Assembly: GCF_013358405.1 (NCBI RefSeq)
Contig: NZ_CP054836.1
Location: 2,108,001-2,172,000, forward strand
From: Oricola thermophila
GTDB lineage: Bacteria > Pseudomonadota > Alphaproteobacteria > Rhizobiales > Rhizobiaceae
Length of the DNA stretch: 64,000 nucleotides
Reading direction: 5' to 3'
Shown: positions 21,536 to 30,414 of the stretch, piece by piece
Layout: every line of letters begins with the position of its first letter
Numbering within the stretch: the stretch's first letter is position 1
Program-made: the position numbers and the translations under genes
Notes under the pieces: generated by a model
Database searches by the model: none
Told to the model about the DNA's origin: nothing
What the model saw: only the letters and a program-made list of their open reading frames with translations

Positions 21536-21564
21536 TTGAATTTTTACCAGCGAGTCAGCATATT
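21536..21564 (+). promoter_or_regulatory. Promoter of sRNA copy 1 (RpoH-like)
   Basis: TTGAAT at 21536-21541 and CATATT at 21559-21564, spacing 17 nt. The TTGAA and CATAT elements resemble alphaproteobacterial heat-shock sigma (RpoH) promoters; a sigma-70 reading is also possible. Confidence 0.65.
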
Positions 21565-21570
21565 CGGGTG

Positions 21571-21698
21571 GTCAAGAACGAGCCGTATTCTCCTCCCACG
21601 GCAGTTCGAGATTTCGAATGTGAAGGCTATCCTCCTCCCAGCCTTCCCATGACAGAGACCGGGTCGCTATCCTCCTCCCAGCGCCCCGGTCTTTTTTT
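21571..21698 (+). ncRNA. CcsR/cuckoo-type small RNA, copy 1
   Basis: The predicted start is about 7 nt after the -10 element and the end is in the U tract, giving about 128 nt. Hairpin 1 (21576-21607) pairs GAAC and GCCGT with ACGGC and GTTC around TCTCCTCCC; this is the only one of the 12 loops in the array that departs from CCTCCTCCC. Hairpin 2 (21622-21646) pairs GAAGGCT with AGCCTTC. Hairpin 3 (21656-21692) is the terminator stem. Such loops, identical to the anti-Shine-Dalgarno core, define the CcsR/cuckoo RNAs of alphaproteobacteria, which pair with purine-rich ribosome sites. Boundaries are inferred. Confidence 0.82.
21656..21698 (+). terminator. Intrinsic terminator of sRNA copy 1
   Basis: AGACCGGG/CCCGGTCT with an inner CGCT/AGCG stem, loop containing CCTCCTCCC, followed by seven T. 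Confidence 0.88.
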
Positions 21699-21791
21699 GT
21701 GCGGATTCCTGGCCACTTCGATTCTTGCCCGGCGCAACAACATGCACACCGGCCATGCACTTTCTGCATATGTGCATTGCACAATAGCCAA

Positions 21792-21820
21792 TTGAACTTT
21801 TACCAGCGAGTCAGCATATT
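21792..21820 (+). promoter_or_regulatory. Promoter of sRNA copy 2 (RpoH-like)
   Basis: TTGAAC at 21792-21797 and CATATT at 21815-21820, spacing 17 nt, with the same spacer sequence as copy 1. Confidence 0.65.
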
Positions 21821-21826
21821 CGAGTG

Positions 21827-21954
21827 GTCAAGAACGAGCCGTATCCTCCTCCCACGGCAGTTCGAGATTTCGAATGTGAAGGCTATCCTCCTCCCAGCCT
21901 TCCCATGACAGAGACCGGGTCGCTATCCTCCTCCCAGCGCCCCGGTCTTTTTTT
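21827..21954 (+). ncRNA. CcsR/cuckoo-type small RNA, copy 2
   Basis: Same three-hairpin layout as copy 1, with all three loops reading CCTCCTCCC. It differs from copy 1 near the predicted 5' end (CGAGTGG against CGGGTGG) and in hairpin 1, where it has the consensus loop. About 128 nt, with its own promoter and terminator, so it should be transcribed independently. Confidence 0.82.
21912..21954 (+). terminator. Intrinsic terminator of sRNA copy 2
   Basis: Same stem as copy 1 (AGACCGGG/CCCGGTCT plus CGCT/AGCG), followed by seven T. Confidence 0.88.
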
Positions 21955-22047
21955 GTGCGGATTCCTGGCCACCTCGATTCTTGCCCGGCGCGACAACACG
22001 CACACCGGCCATGCACTTTCTGCATATGTGCATTGCACAATGGCCAA

Positions 22048-22076
22048 TTGAACTTTTGCCAGCGAGTCACCATATT
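22048..22076 (+). promoter_or_regulatory. Promoter of sRNA copy 3 (RpoH-like)
   Basis: TTGAAC at 22048-22053 and CATATT at 22071-22076, spacing 17 nt. The base before CATATT is C instead of G. Confidence 0.65.
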
Positions 22077-22082
22077 CGGGTG

Positions 22083-22210
22083 GTCAAGAACGAGCCGTAT
22101 CCTCCTCCCACGGCAGTTCGAGATTTCGAATGCGAAGGCTATCCTCCTCCCAGCCTTCCCATGACAGAGACCGGGCCGCTATCCTCCTCCCAGCGCGCCC
22201 GGTCTTTTTT
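22083..22210 (+). ncRNA. CcsR/cuckoo-type small RNA, copy 3
   Basis: Three CCTCCTCCC hairpins as in copy 2. In the terminator stem the unpaired T of the other copies (GGGTCGCT) is a C (GGGCCGCT), and a G is present on the 3' arm (AGCGCGCCC), so one further C-G pair can form. This paired change supports the drawn structure. The U tract is six instead of seven. The transcript would again be about 128 nt. Confidence 0.82.
22168..22210 (+). terminator. Intrinsic terminator of sRNA copy 3
   Basis: AGACCGGGC/GCCCGGTCT with inner CGCT/AGCG stem and six T. Confidence 0.88.
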
Positions 22211-22305
22211 GTGCGAATTCCTTACGCGCGCCAGTTTCTCATTTCCTGCGACAATTTGCACGGGAGCTATGCGTTTTTTGCATATGTGCATTGCACAATG
22301 GTCAA

Positions 22306-22334
22306 TTGAATTCCTGCCGACCAATCAGCATATT
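22306..22334 (+). promoter_or_regulatory. Promoter of sRNA copy 4 (RpoH-like)
   Basis: TTGAAT at 22306-22311 and CATATT at 22329-22334. The 17-nt spacer has changed sequence from copies 1-3 but kept its length. Confidence 0.65.
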
Positions 22335-22340
22335 CGGGTG

Positions 22341-22468
22341 GTCAAGAACGAGCCGTATCCTCCTCCCACGGCAGTTCGAGATTTCGAATGCGAAGGCTAT
22401 CCTCCTCCCAGCCTTCCCATGACAGAGACCGGGTCGCTATCCTCCTCCCAGCGCCCCGGTCTTTTTTT
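22341..22468 (+). ncRNA. CcsR/cuckoo-type small RNA, copy 4
   Basis: Three CCTCCTCCC hairpins identical in layout to the other copies. The DNA upstream (22211-22275) is unlike the other spacers, so this copy has been separate for longer, yet its RNA body is nearly unchanged. The last 32 nt are antisense to the end of the convergent GMC oxidoreductase gene, which stops at 22437 inside hairpin 3. Confidence 0.82.
22426..22468 (+). terminator. Intrinsic terminator of sRNA copy 4, shared with the GMC gene end
   Basis: AGACCGGG/CCCGGTCT stem with seven T on the plus strand. The minus-strand GMC reading frame stops within this hairpin. Confidence 0.85.
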
Positions 22469-24104
22469 GTGCGGATTCCCGGCTCTGCGACTCTTCCCGA
22501 ATCATGGCCGACGCCCTCTCGGCGATCATCACGGTCGGCGCGTTGGTATTGCCGCCGATCAGAGTCGGCATGATCGAAGCATCGACGACGCGCAGTCCCT
22601 CGACTCCGCGCACGCGCAATCGGGGATCGACGACCGCTCCGTCATCCGTTCCCATCCTGCATGTCCCGACGGGGTGGTAGATCGTGTCCGCGCGGTTGCG
22701 AATGTGCTCCATCAGCTCCACGTCATCGGCAACCCCCTCCAGATAGACCTCGCGCCTCCTGTACGAATCGAGCGCCGGGGCCTGCATGATGCGCCGGGCG
22801 AGCTTTGCACCCCCGAGCAACGCCTCGGCATCCCGATCGTCCGACAGGTAGCGCGGATCGATCAGCGGCGCGGCCAACGGGTCGGGGCCGGCAAGGCGCA
22901 CCGTGCCGCGCGAATGCGGCCTGAGCGCGCAGACATGGCAGGAATAGCCGTATCCCCAGTGCAGCTTGCGAGCGTGATCGTCGACCAGGGCGGGAACGAA
23001 ATGCAGTTGCAGGTCCGGCCGCTCCAACGAGGGATCCGACCTGACAAAGGCGCCCCCTTCCGCACCGGGCGTGGCCACAAGGCCGGTCCCGTTGCGCCAC
23101 CAACGCAACATCTCGCGCAGCAGCTTAACGGCGCCGACCGGGCCAAGGCCCAGACCGTCGGTGTCGCCGGTCTTCCATGACAGGATGAAATCGAGGTGAT
23201 CCTGAAGGTTGCCGCCGACACCCGGCAGATCGTGCAGGACCTCGACGCCCGCGCGCTTCAGTTCCTCCGCCGGGCCGATGCCGGAGAGTTGCAAGAGCTG
23301 GGGCGAACCGAAGGCGCCACCGCTGACGATCACCTCGCGGCGGGCCCGGACCGTGCGCCCGGTGCCGCCTTGCCTGTATTCAAGCCCCACGGCGCGCCGC
23401 CCCTCGAACAGTATGCGCGTGGCGAGCGCCCTCGTGACCACCTTCAGGTTTGGCCGCCCCATGACCGGGTGCAGATAGGCGGCCGCCACGGAACAGCGTT
23501 CGCCCGCGCGCGCACCATCACGGAACTGGGTGACCTGGTAGAGCCCGGCACCTTCCTGTTGAGGGCCGTTGAAATCGCCATTGACCGGGATCTGCGTCTG
23601 CGCGCAGGCCTCCACGAAGGCATGTGTGATCGGGCGCGGCGTGCGCTGTTCGGAGACTTGGAGCGGGCCGGCATCACCGTGCAGCGCGTCGGCACCGCGC
23701 TCGTTGTTCTCCGATCGGATGAACCAGGGCAGCACGTCGTCCCAGCCCCAGCCGGGGCAGCCCGCGGCCGCCCAGTCGTCATAATCGCGCGGGTGGCCGC
23801 GCACATAGAGCATGGCATTGATGGCGCTGGAACCGCCGAGCGCGCGGCCGCGCGGCTGGTATCCGCGCCTGCCATTGAGGCCCGGCTGAGGCACGGTCTC
23901 GAAAGCCCAGTTGTTGATGCGGCCAAGGCCCGGCAGCATGGCGATAATGCCCATCGGCGCACGGACCAATATGCCCCTGCCCTCCCCGCCGGCCTCGAGA
24001 AGGCAGACCGTGACCTTCGGATCCTCCGACAGCCGCGCGGCCAGCACGCATCCCGCGGAGCCTCCGCCGGCGATCACGTAATCGAACTCCTCCACTTCCG
24101 CCAT
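22437..24104 (-). CDS. GMC family oxidoreductase (choline dehydrogenase-like)
   Basis: 555 residues. The flavoprotein signature is near the N-terminus ([20 protein letters not shown]), followed by the GMC motifs [18 protein letters not shown] and [18 protein letters not shown]. The C-terminus has HPVGTCRMG and [15 protein letters not shown] with the catalytic His/Asn region. It oxidises an unidentified alcohol with FAD; choline is not established because no betB, betI or transport gene is nearby. The final 15 or so residues (after SAMIREE) extend beyond the usual family end and are encoded opposite the copy-4 sRNA terminator and the bases just past it, so part of the tail comes from repeat-array sequence. 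Confidence 0.88.
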   Translation of the reverse strand: MAEVEEFDYVIAGGGSAGCVLAARLSEDPKVTVCLLEAGGEGRGILVRAPMGIIAMLPGLGRINNWAFETVPQPGLNGRRGYQPRGRALGGSSAINAMLYVRGHPRDYDDWAAAGCPGWGWDDVLPWFIRSENNERGADALHGDAGPLQVSEQRTPRPITHAFVEACAQTQIPVNGDFNGPQQEGAGLYQVTQFRDGARAGERCSVAAAYLHPVMGRPNLKVVTRALATRILFEGRRAVGLEYRQGGTGRTVRARREVIVSGGAFGSPQLLQLSGIGPAEELKRAGVEVLHDLPGVGGNLQDHLDFILSWKTGDTDGLGLGPVGAVKLLREMLRWWRNGTGLVATPGAEGGAFVRSDPSLERPDLQLHFVPALVDDHARKLHWGYGYSCHVCALRPHSRGTVRLAGPDPLAAPLIDPRYLSDDRDAEALLGGAKLARRIMQAPALDSYRRREVYLEGVADDVELMEHIRNRADTIYHPVGTCRMGTDDGAVVDPRLRVRGVEGLRVVDASIMPTLIGGNTNAPTVMIAERASAMIREESQSRESAQKKTGALGGG

Positions 24105-24245
24105 CGCGTCCCTCCCCCACGTTTCGACGGGAAAGAGTAGCCGAGTTTACCATGCCGGCAAGCGGCAGGATCGCGGAATTCCGGGACAAGCCCCCATCGT
24201 GCTAGGCTTGAGACCGGCCGGGGGGCCGACCGAGGAGTCATACCG

Positions 24246-24647
24246 ATGCGCGCGCCATCTCCCGTCCTGGCCATTTCCATCCTTTTCGCTTGCCCCGCCG
24301 TCGCCGCCGACCTCTCCTGCAACGGCCTGCTACAGCCCGGCCAGAAGATGGTCTGTTCCGGCTTCGAACCCAACTGGGCGGTGGAGCTCTCCTGCAACGG
24401 GTCGATGACGTCGGCTTTCATCGACGCCTTTTCCGGCGCCGGCATCTAGACGACGCCGGGCAGCGTGACTTTCACTTCGGAAAATCCGTGACAGTTCACG
24501 ACCAGCCACCCGGTGACCGGAACGATCGCCTACACGCCCGGCGCCTGCCAGGACGAGAGCGACAGATTTTTCGATTTCACCTTCACGCCGACGGGCGCGC
24601 CGGGACTCGGCGCGCCGTTCTTCCCGTTCTGCTGCCGGGTGGAGTGA
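24246..24647 (+). pseudogene. Broken gene for a small secreted Cys-containing protein
   Basis: A signal peptide (ISILFACPAVAA) is followed by DLSCNGLLQPGQKMVCSGFEPNWAVEL. The frame is stopped by TAG at 24447, continues TTPGSVTFTSENP, is stopped again by TGA at 24489, and then runs QFTTSHPVTGTIAYTPGACQ to a final TGA at 24645. Protein-like sequence in one frame on both sides of both stops shows a former gene of about 133 codons. The second stop, probably also the first, stands where Trp would fit, so single G-to-A changes could explain them. The cysteines and signal peptide suggest a periplasmic product of unknown function. Confidence 0.75.
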
Positions 24648-24650
24648 ACG

Positions 24651-26300
<1,650 letters not shown>

Positions 26301-26396
26301 TTCGTGTTCCGGATCGGATTGTTGGGATGTCCGCGCGTGTGTAGGCCAAACGGCGCGCAGGAGCAATCCACCCGGCGGCCCTGCCTCGCGAAATGG

Positions 26397-28184
26397 CTAG
26401 CGAACGGCGTCCCCGGGAAGGGCGAATGCGCCGGGAACCGAGGCATCCAGCCGGTACAGCCGGAAACGCGACGAATTGCCGGGATCAATTTCGATGATAC
26501 CGGCAACGCGCCGGCCTTGCCGCAAAGCCTCGAAGAGTGGCGCGCCGGAAAGCTCCCCAGACGTTTCGCGCCGGCAAACGGCCACATAGGCAAAGGCTTC
26601 GAGCGCCTCGCGCCGCTCATCGAGACGGGCGGCGGTGAAGGCGACGAAGGAGCGGCGGATACCGGGGGCCGCCCGGTGGAAAGGCACGGCCGCGACCGTG
26701 TGGTCGCCACGCTCATTCGCGATCGGGATACCCAGCGCCAGAGGATTGAGGACACGGCCCGGCGCGACACGCCCCAGCACGGAGAAATCCTCACCGGCGC
26801 ATTCGTCGCCGATCATCAGGTCGACCGCGTCGACGCGGCCCGATGCCGGAAACAGCGGCGCGGCGAGAGCGGCAAGCAGGAGCGGGGAAAGCATGGCGGG
26901 CAACAGGCGCCGCCTGACCGTGGCGGCGGACGCATCGCGCAGGACCATCGGCAGCAACACAGAGACGAAAGCCGAAGGAAACGGAATGGCGCGAAGCATC
27001 AGGAATGCCTGCACGAGGGACACTGCGGCGACCGACCAGACCAGCATGGCGGCGGGCGCGCCGGTGCGGAACCGGCGCAACGCCGGCGGCAAGGCGAAAC
27101 CGAGCACGACAAGAAAGACGAGCAGCATGCCCAGAATGCCGATCGCACCGTTCTCAAACAGGACGGCGGCACCCGATTCCTGGTCGAGGCGATCAAGCCA
27201 CAGGCTGCGCGACACCGCATCGACCATGGCGTATGGCCCGTCAAGGCAGGCCGGGAAGGCGCATACAAGGACACCGGCGGCGAGCGCGCCGGCGATGGCG
27301 AGAGAGGCAAGGCGAGCGGCAGAGGAGGCAAGGACCGGCAAGCGCCACGACACCGGAACAATGGCGGCCACCGCGCCGCCAAGCAGGATCGCGGCCACCC
27401 AGAAACCCGACATGGCGTCGCAGGCAGCGGCCAACACGGCGGCCGGACCGGAGAAGGCAAGCGCAACCGGAACCGCCGACAGGGCAAAGGCGAGCCCGCA
27501 AGCGCGCAGCCGGAATACGGCCTCATTTCCGCGCATCGCGGCCAGAAGCGCCAGCGAGCCGAAGCCAACGGCGATATATGGCAGACATTCCAGACCGACC
27601 TCGATCGACAGCGTTGCGGCGATCCCCGCCACCGTGCCGCCGCGCCCAGGACGGAAATCGACAAGCCCGGCAAGCATAGCGAGCATCAAGACGAGCTGAA
27701 CATTGTGATGGTCGATGCGACCGGGCACGAAGTCCCACAACGCGAAAACCATCGGCAGCACGGCAATTGCCGCATGAAGCGCGCGCGGAGCGCCGCCCAC
27801 GATCGATCGCATCACCCGGACCGCCAGCACGGCAAACAGGATGAAAAGCAGAAGCGGCCAGATACCGACCGCCAGCGCCATAGCGGCATCGATGCCGCCA
27901 ATCGGTGAAAGCGCGCGGACGGCCAAGACGTAGGGAAGATCGACCAGCCGCGACCAAGGCGAGACATATGCCTCGGGCATGTCGATGAAGGGCAGCGTGC
28001 GGTCGAACCAGTCACCATCGGCAAGCAGGTCGTGGATCTGCAGCGCGCGCATGCGATCGTCGACATCGACCATGAATCGGCTGCCGTCGACGAGATCGAA
28101 CCCGATGACCGCCAGTCCCGCCGCCAGGAATGCCAGGAGCGGGCCGTGCCGGGTCCACGCCAGTGATCTCAACCCCATATCCAT
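26397..28184 (-). CDS. GT-C-like polytopic membrane protein of unknown function
   Basis: 595 residues with about 12 hydrophobic helices and a C-terminal soluble domain of about 150 residues (from DLMIGDECAGEDF). The first extracytoplasmic loop contains VDVDDRMRALQIHDLL and PWSRLVDLPYVL; a later loop has GRIDHHNVQLVL. Acidic D-x-D and D-H-H loop residues of this kind resemble GT-C glycosyltransferases and STT3-like oligosaccharyltransferases, but I do not recognise a characterised member. It lies 96 bp upstream of ettA on the same strand. The role is probably envelope glycan or lipid-linked sugar transfer; this is inference. Confidence 0.65.
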   Translation of the reverse strand: MDMGLRSLAWTRHGPLLAFLAAGLAVIGFDLVDGSRFMVDVDDRMRALQIHDLLADGDWFDRTLPFIDMPEAYVSPWSRLVDLPYVLAVRALSPIGGIDAAMALAVGIWPLLLFILFAVLAVRVMRSIVGGAPRALHAAIAVLPMVFALWDFVPGRIDHHNVQLVLMLAMLAGLVDFRPGRGGTVAGIAATLSIEVGLECLPYIAVGFGSLALLAAMRGNEAVFRLRACGLAFALSAVPVALAFSGPAAVLAAACDAMSGFWVAAILLGGAVAAIVPVSWRLPVLASSAARLASLAIAGALAAGVLVCAFPACLDGPYAMVDAVSRSLWLDRLDQESGAAVLFENGAIGILGMLLVFLVVLGFALPPALRRFRTGAPAAMLVWSVAAVSLVQAFLMLRAIPFPSAFVSVLLPMVLRDASAATVRRRLLPAMLSPLLLAALAAPLFPASGRVDAVDLMIGDECAGEDFSVLGRVAPGRVLNPLALGIPIANERGDHTVAAVPFHRAAPGIRRSFVAFTAARLDERREALEAFAYVAVCRRETSGELSGAPLFEALRQGRRVAGIIEIDPGNSSRFRLYRLDASVPGAFALPGDAVR

Positions 28185-28312
28185 GCCATCTTCAGGCTTG
28201 CCGATTTGCAGGGACTTGGCTGGCGAAGCATTGCAAAACCGTTAAGCGGCCATGCATCAGCTTGACAGGTTCCGGGGCATGCCAGCAATTCTGAGACAGG
28301 AAGGATCAAGGA

Positions 28313-29257
28313 ATGGAATTTTCGCAACGCCAGCTTCACGTTTCGGCGACGGGCGCCGAGCTTTGCCTGCGCCACGAACCGGCCGTCGGCGAAGCACGCG
28401 GCGCGGTCCACATCCTGCACGGACTTGCCGAACACGGTGAACGCTACGCCTCCTTCGCGCGGACGCTCTCCGAGGCCGGCTTCCATGTCTATGCACACGA
28501 TCACCGCGGCCACGGCTACACCGTGGCGCCCGGGGCGCCGGCGGGCGTGTTCGATACCGGAGGCCACGGCGTGGAAGTGGTGCTGAACGACGTCGCCTCG
28601 GTACAGGACAAGATCGCGGCGGAACACCCCGATCTGCCCCTTGTCCTGTTCGGCCATTCGATGGGCGGGATCATCGCCATGACCTATTGCCTGCGTTTTC
28701 CGGACAGGCTTTCGGCGGCAGCCATATGGAACGCGAACCTGACGACCGAACCGCTGTTCCACGCCGGCAAGCTCGTGATCGCATGGGAACGCTTCCGGCT
28801 CGGTTCCGACGTTCCGTCGGTGCTGATGCCGAAACTGACCTTCGGCGCCTGGGCGAAGGCGGTGAAGAACCGGCGCACCGAATTCGACTGGCTTTCCCGC
28901 GATCCGGCAATCGTCGATGCCTATATCGCCGATCCCCTGTGCGGCTGGCCGGCGAGCGTCGGCATGTGGGCCGACCTGTTCAGGCTCGTCTCGGCGGGAA
29001 CCGATGTCGCCTCTGCGTCCGACGCGGCAAGGAGGCTGCCCTACAATCTCGTCGGTGGCGGCGCCGATCCCTCTACGGCATTCGGCAAGAATGTGAAGGC
29101 ACAGGCGGAACGCATGCGCAAGGCGGGGTTCTCCGATGTCACGCTGGAAATCCATCCGGACTTCCGGCACGAGACGCTGAACGAGATGGGCCGGGAGGTG
29201 GCGGTGGAAGCCCTGCTCGGCTGGTTGCGTGCGAAACTGCCGGCAAGGGCCGCCTAG
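28313..29257 (+). CDS. Alpha/beta hydrolase, monoacylglycerol lipase-like
   Basis: 314 residues. Typical Hydrolase_4 features are HILHGLAEHGERYASFARTL (oxyanion-hole HG), AHDHRGHGYT and the nucleophile elbow LFGHSMGGIIA. The catalytic Asp/Glu and His are expected near GGGADPSTA and in the late HPDFRHETLNE. These enzymes cleave monoacylglycerols or lysophospholipids. No signal peptide is visible, so it is cytoplasmic or peripheral. An AGGAAGG site precedes the ATG. Its stop codon overlaps the stop of the convergent DUF808 gene in a CTAG tetranucleotide. Confidence 0.88.
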   Translation: MEFSQRQLHVSATGAELCLRHEPAVGEARGAVHILHGLAEHGERYASFARTLSEAGFHVYAHDHRGHGYTVAPGAPAGVFDTGGHGVEVVLNDVASVQDKIAAEHPDLPLVLFGHSMGGIIAMTYCLRFPDRLSAAAIWNANLTTEPLFHAGKLVIAWERFRLGSDVPSVLMPKLTFGAWAKAVKNRRTEFDWLSRDPAIVDAYIADPLCGWPASVGMWADLFRLVSAGTDVASASDAARRLPYNLVGGGADPSTAFGKNVKAQAERMRKAGFSDVTLEIHPDFRHETLNEMGREVAVEALLGWLRAKLPARAA

Positions 29258-30231
29258 TGCCCCCCGGACGACCGACCGCCCGTAACGGCTGCCCATATCG
29301 GCGCGAACACCGTACCGGCGACGGGAATCAGCAGCAAACCGAGCGCCAGCCCGAGCACGCCGTCCATCGTCGCCTTGGCCGCCCACTCCACCGCGCCCTC
29401 CACGGCGGGAACCGCATGCCCCGCCGCAGCGGCGAGGTCGTGAATCCAGTGAGCCAGCCATGCAAAGCCGAGCGATTCCAGGCCGTGCACGACGATTGAC
29501 CCGCCGACCCAAAGCATCGCGGCGGTGCCGATGGTCGTCAGCGCCTTAAGAAAGCCCGGCATGCCGCGGACGATCGCACGACCGACTGCGCGGGTGATGC
29601 CGAAACGGCCATTCTGAGCCATGTGAAGGCCGACATCGTCGGCTTTCACGATCAGTGCCACGCCGCCATAGACAATGACGGTGATACCCACGCCGGCAGC
29701 GGCAAGCGTAGACGCCTCCAGCCAGAAGTTGCTCTCCGGTATGGCGGCAAGGATGATGGTCATGATCTCTGCCGACAGGATGAAATCCGTCTTGATGGCG
29801 CCGGCCACCTTCTCTTTTTCGAGATGCAGGGGATCGTCGGAAACAGCCGTACCGGAACCTGTTTCCGGCCCGTGACCGGGATGGAGGACGTGAACGATCT
29901 TCTCGGCTCCCTCGAAACAGAGATAGGCTCCGCCGAGCATCAAAAGCGGCATTATCGCCCAGGGCGCGAAGGCGGAAAGGAGAAGCGCGACCGGCAACAG
30001 CACGAGGAGCTTGTTTCGCAGCGACCCCTTCGTGATCTGCCAGACGATCGGCAATTCGCGCGCCGGCTCGAAGCCGTGGATGAACTTCGGCGTCACCGCG
30101 GCATCGTCGATGACCGCCCCGGATGCCTTGGCTCCAGCCTTGACTGCCTGCCCCATCACGTCATCGATCGAGGACGCAGCTACCTTGGCAATCGTGGCGA
30201 CATCGTCGAGGAGCGCCAGAAGACCACTCAT
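29254..30231 (-). CDS. DUF808 family inner membrane protein (YedI-like)
   Basis: 325 residues. The N-terminal block MSGLLALLDDVATIAKVAAS and SIDDVMGQAVKAGAKASG are strongly conserved in DUF808/YedI. Several membrane helices follow (LLVLLPVALLLSAFAPWAIM; ALTTIGTAAMLWVGGSIVVH), with a loop EGAEKIVHVLHPGHG. The function is unknown; homologues are predicted inner-membrane proteins. The gene ends by sharing CTAG with the hydrolase gene. Confidence 0.9.
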   Translation of the reverse strand: MSGLLALLDDVATIAKVAASSIDDVMGQAVKAGAKASGAVIDDAAVTPKFIHGFEPARELPIVWQITKGSLRNKLLVLLPVALLLSAFAPWAIMPLLMLGGAYLCFEGAEKIVHVLHPGHGPETGSGTAVSDDPLHLEKEKVAGAIKTDFILSAEIMTIILAAIPESNFWLEASTLAAAGVGITVIVYGGVALIVKADDVGLHMAQNGRFGITRAVGRAIVRGMPGFLKALTTIGTAAMLWVGGSIVVHGLESLGFAWLAHWIHDLAAAAGHAVPAVEGAVEWAAKATMDGVLGLALGLLLIPVAGTVFAPIWAAVTGGRSSGGH

Positions 30232-30354
30232 TATCCTACCTCACAGCTCATGTGCCCGGAACGAGCCAGCAGATTACCGGTCGGGGCGGCGCAAAAAAGG
30301 CGAAGAAAACCGCCATTGCGCAAAGAGATACATTGCCTTGCCGAAGGCGCAAAG

Positions 30355-30381
30355 AAAAACCCCGCCGAACGGGCGGGGTTC
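30355..30381 (-). terminator. Intrinsic terminator after the cytochrome c gene
   Basis: On the minus strand ACCCCGCC pairs with GGCGGGGT around a 5-nt loop, followed by TTTTTC. It lies 34 bp past the cytochrome c stop and would end the hemA-cytochrome transcript. Confidence 0.85.
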
Positions 30382-30414
30382 CCCTGAATATCATCAGACC
30401 AAGCGGGATGCGGA

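Larger units (their letters stand above)
21509..22468 (+). repeat. Four-copy tandem repeat carrying small-RNA genes (period 256/256/258 bp)
   Basis: Four units occupy the gap between lsrB and the convergent GMC oxidoreductase gene. Each has an upstream element starting TGCATATGTGCATTGCACAA, a TTGAAY-N17-CATATT promoter, three CCTCCTCCC hairpins and a U tract. The -35 elements start at 21536, 21792, 22048 and 22306. The spacers after copies 1 and 2 are almost identical, pointing to recent duplication, whereas the spacer after copy 3 has diverged strongly while promoter and RNA body stayed conserved. That contrast argues for selection on the RNA units. Short open frames in the array repeat with the unit and show no ribosome sites. 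Confidence 0.95.

Noticed and set aside
21484..22324. Short frames of 60-100 codons inside the repeat array, on both strands
   Set aside because: They recur with the repeat unit, have no ribosome sites and run across promoters and terminators.
21509..22468. CRISPR array or satellite DNA
   Set aside because: The unit is about 256 bp with promoter and terminator structure, spacers are not unique short sequences, and no cas gene is present.
24489..24491. TGA as a selenocysteine codon in the broken secreted-protein gene
   Set aside because: An in-frame TAG precedes it, no SECIS-like hairpin is evident right after it and no sel gene is in the window; inactivation is simpler.
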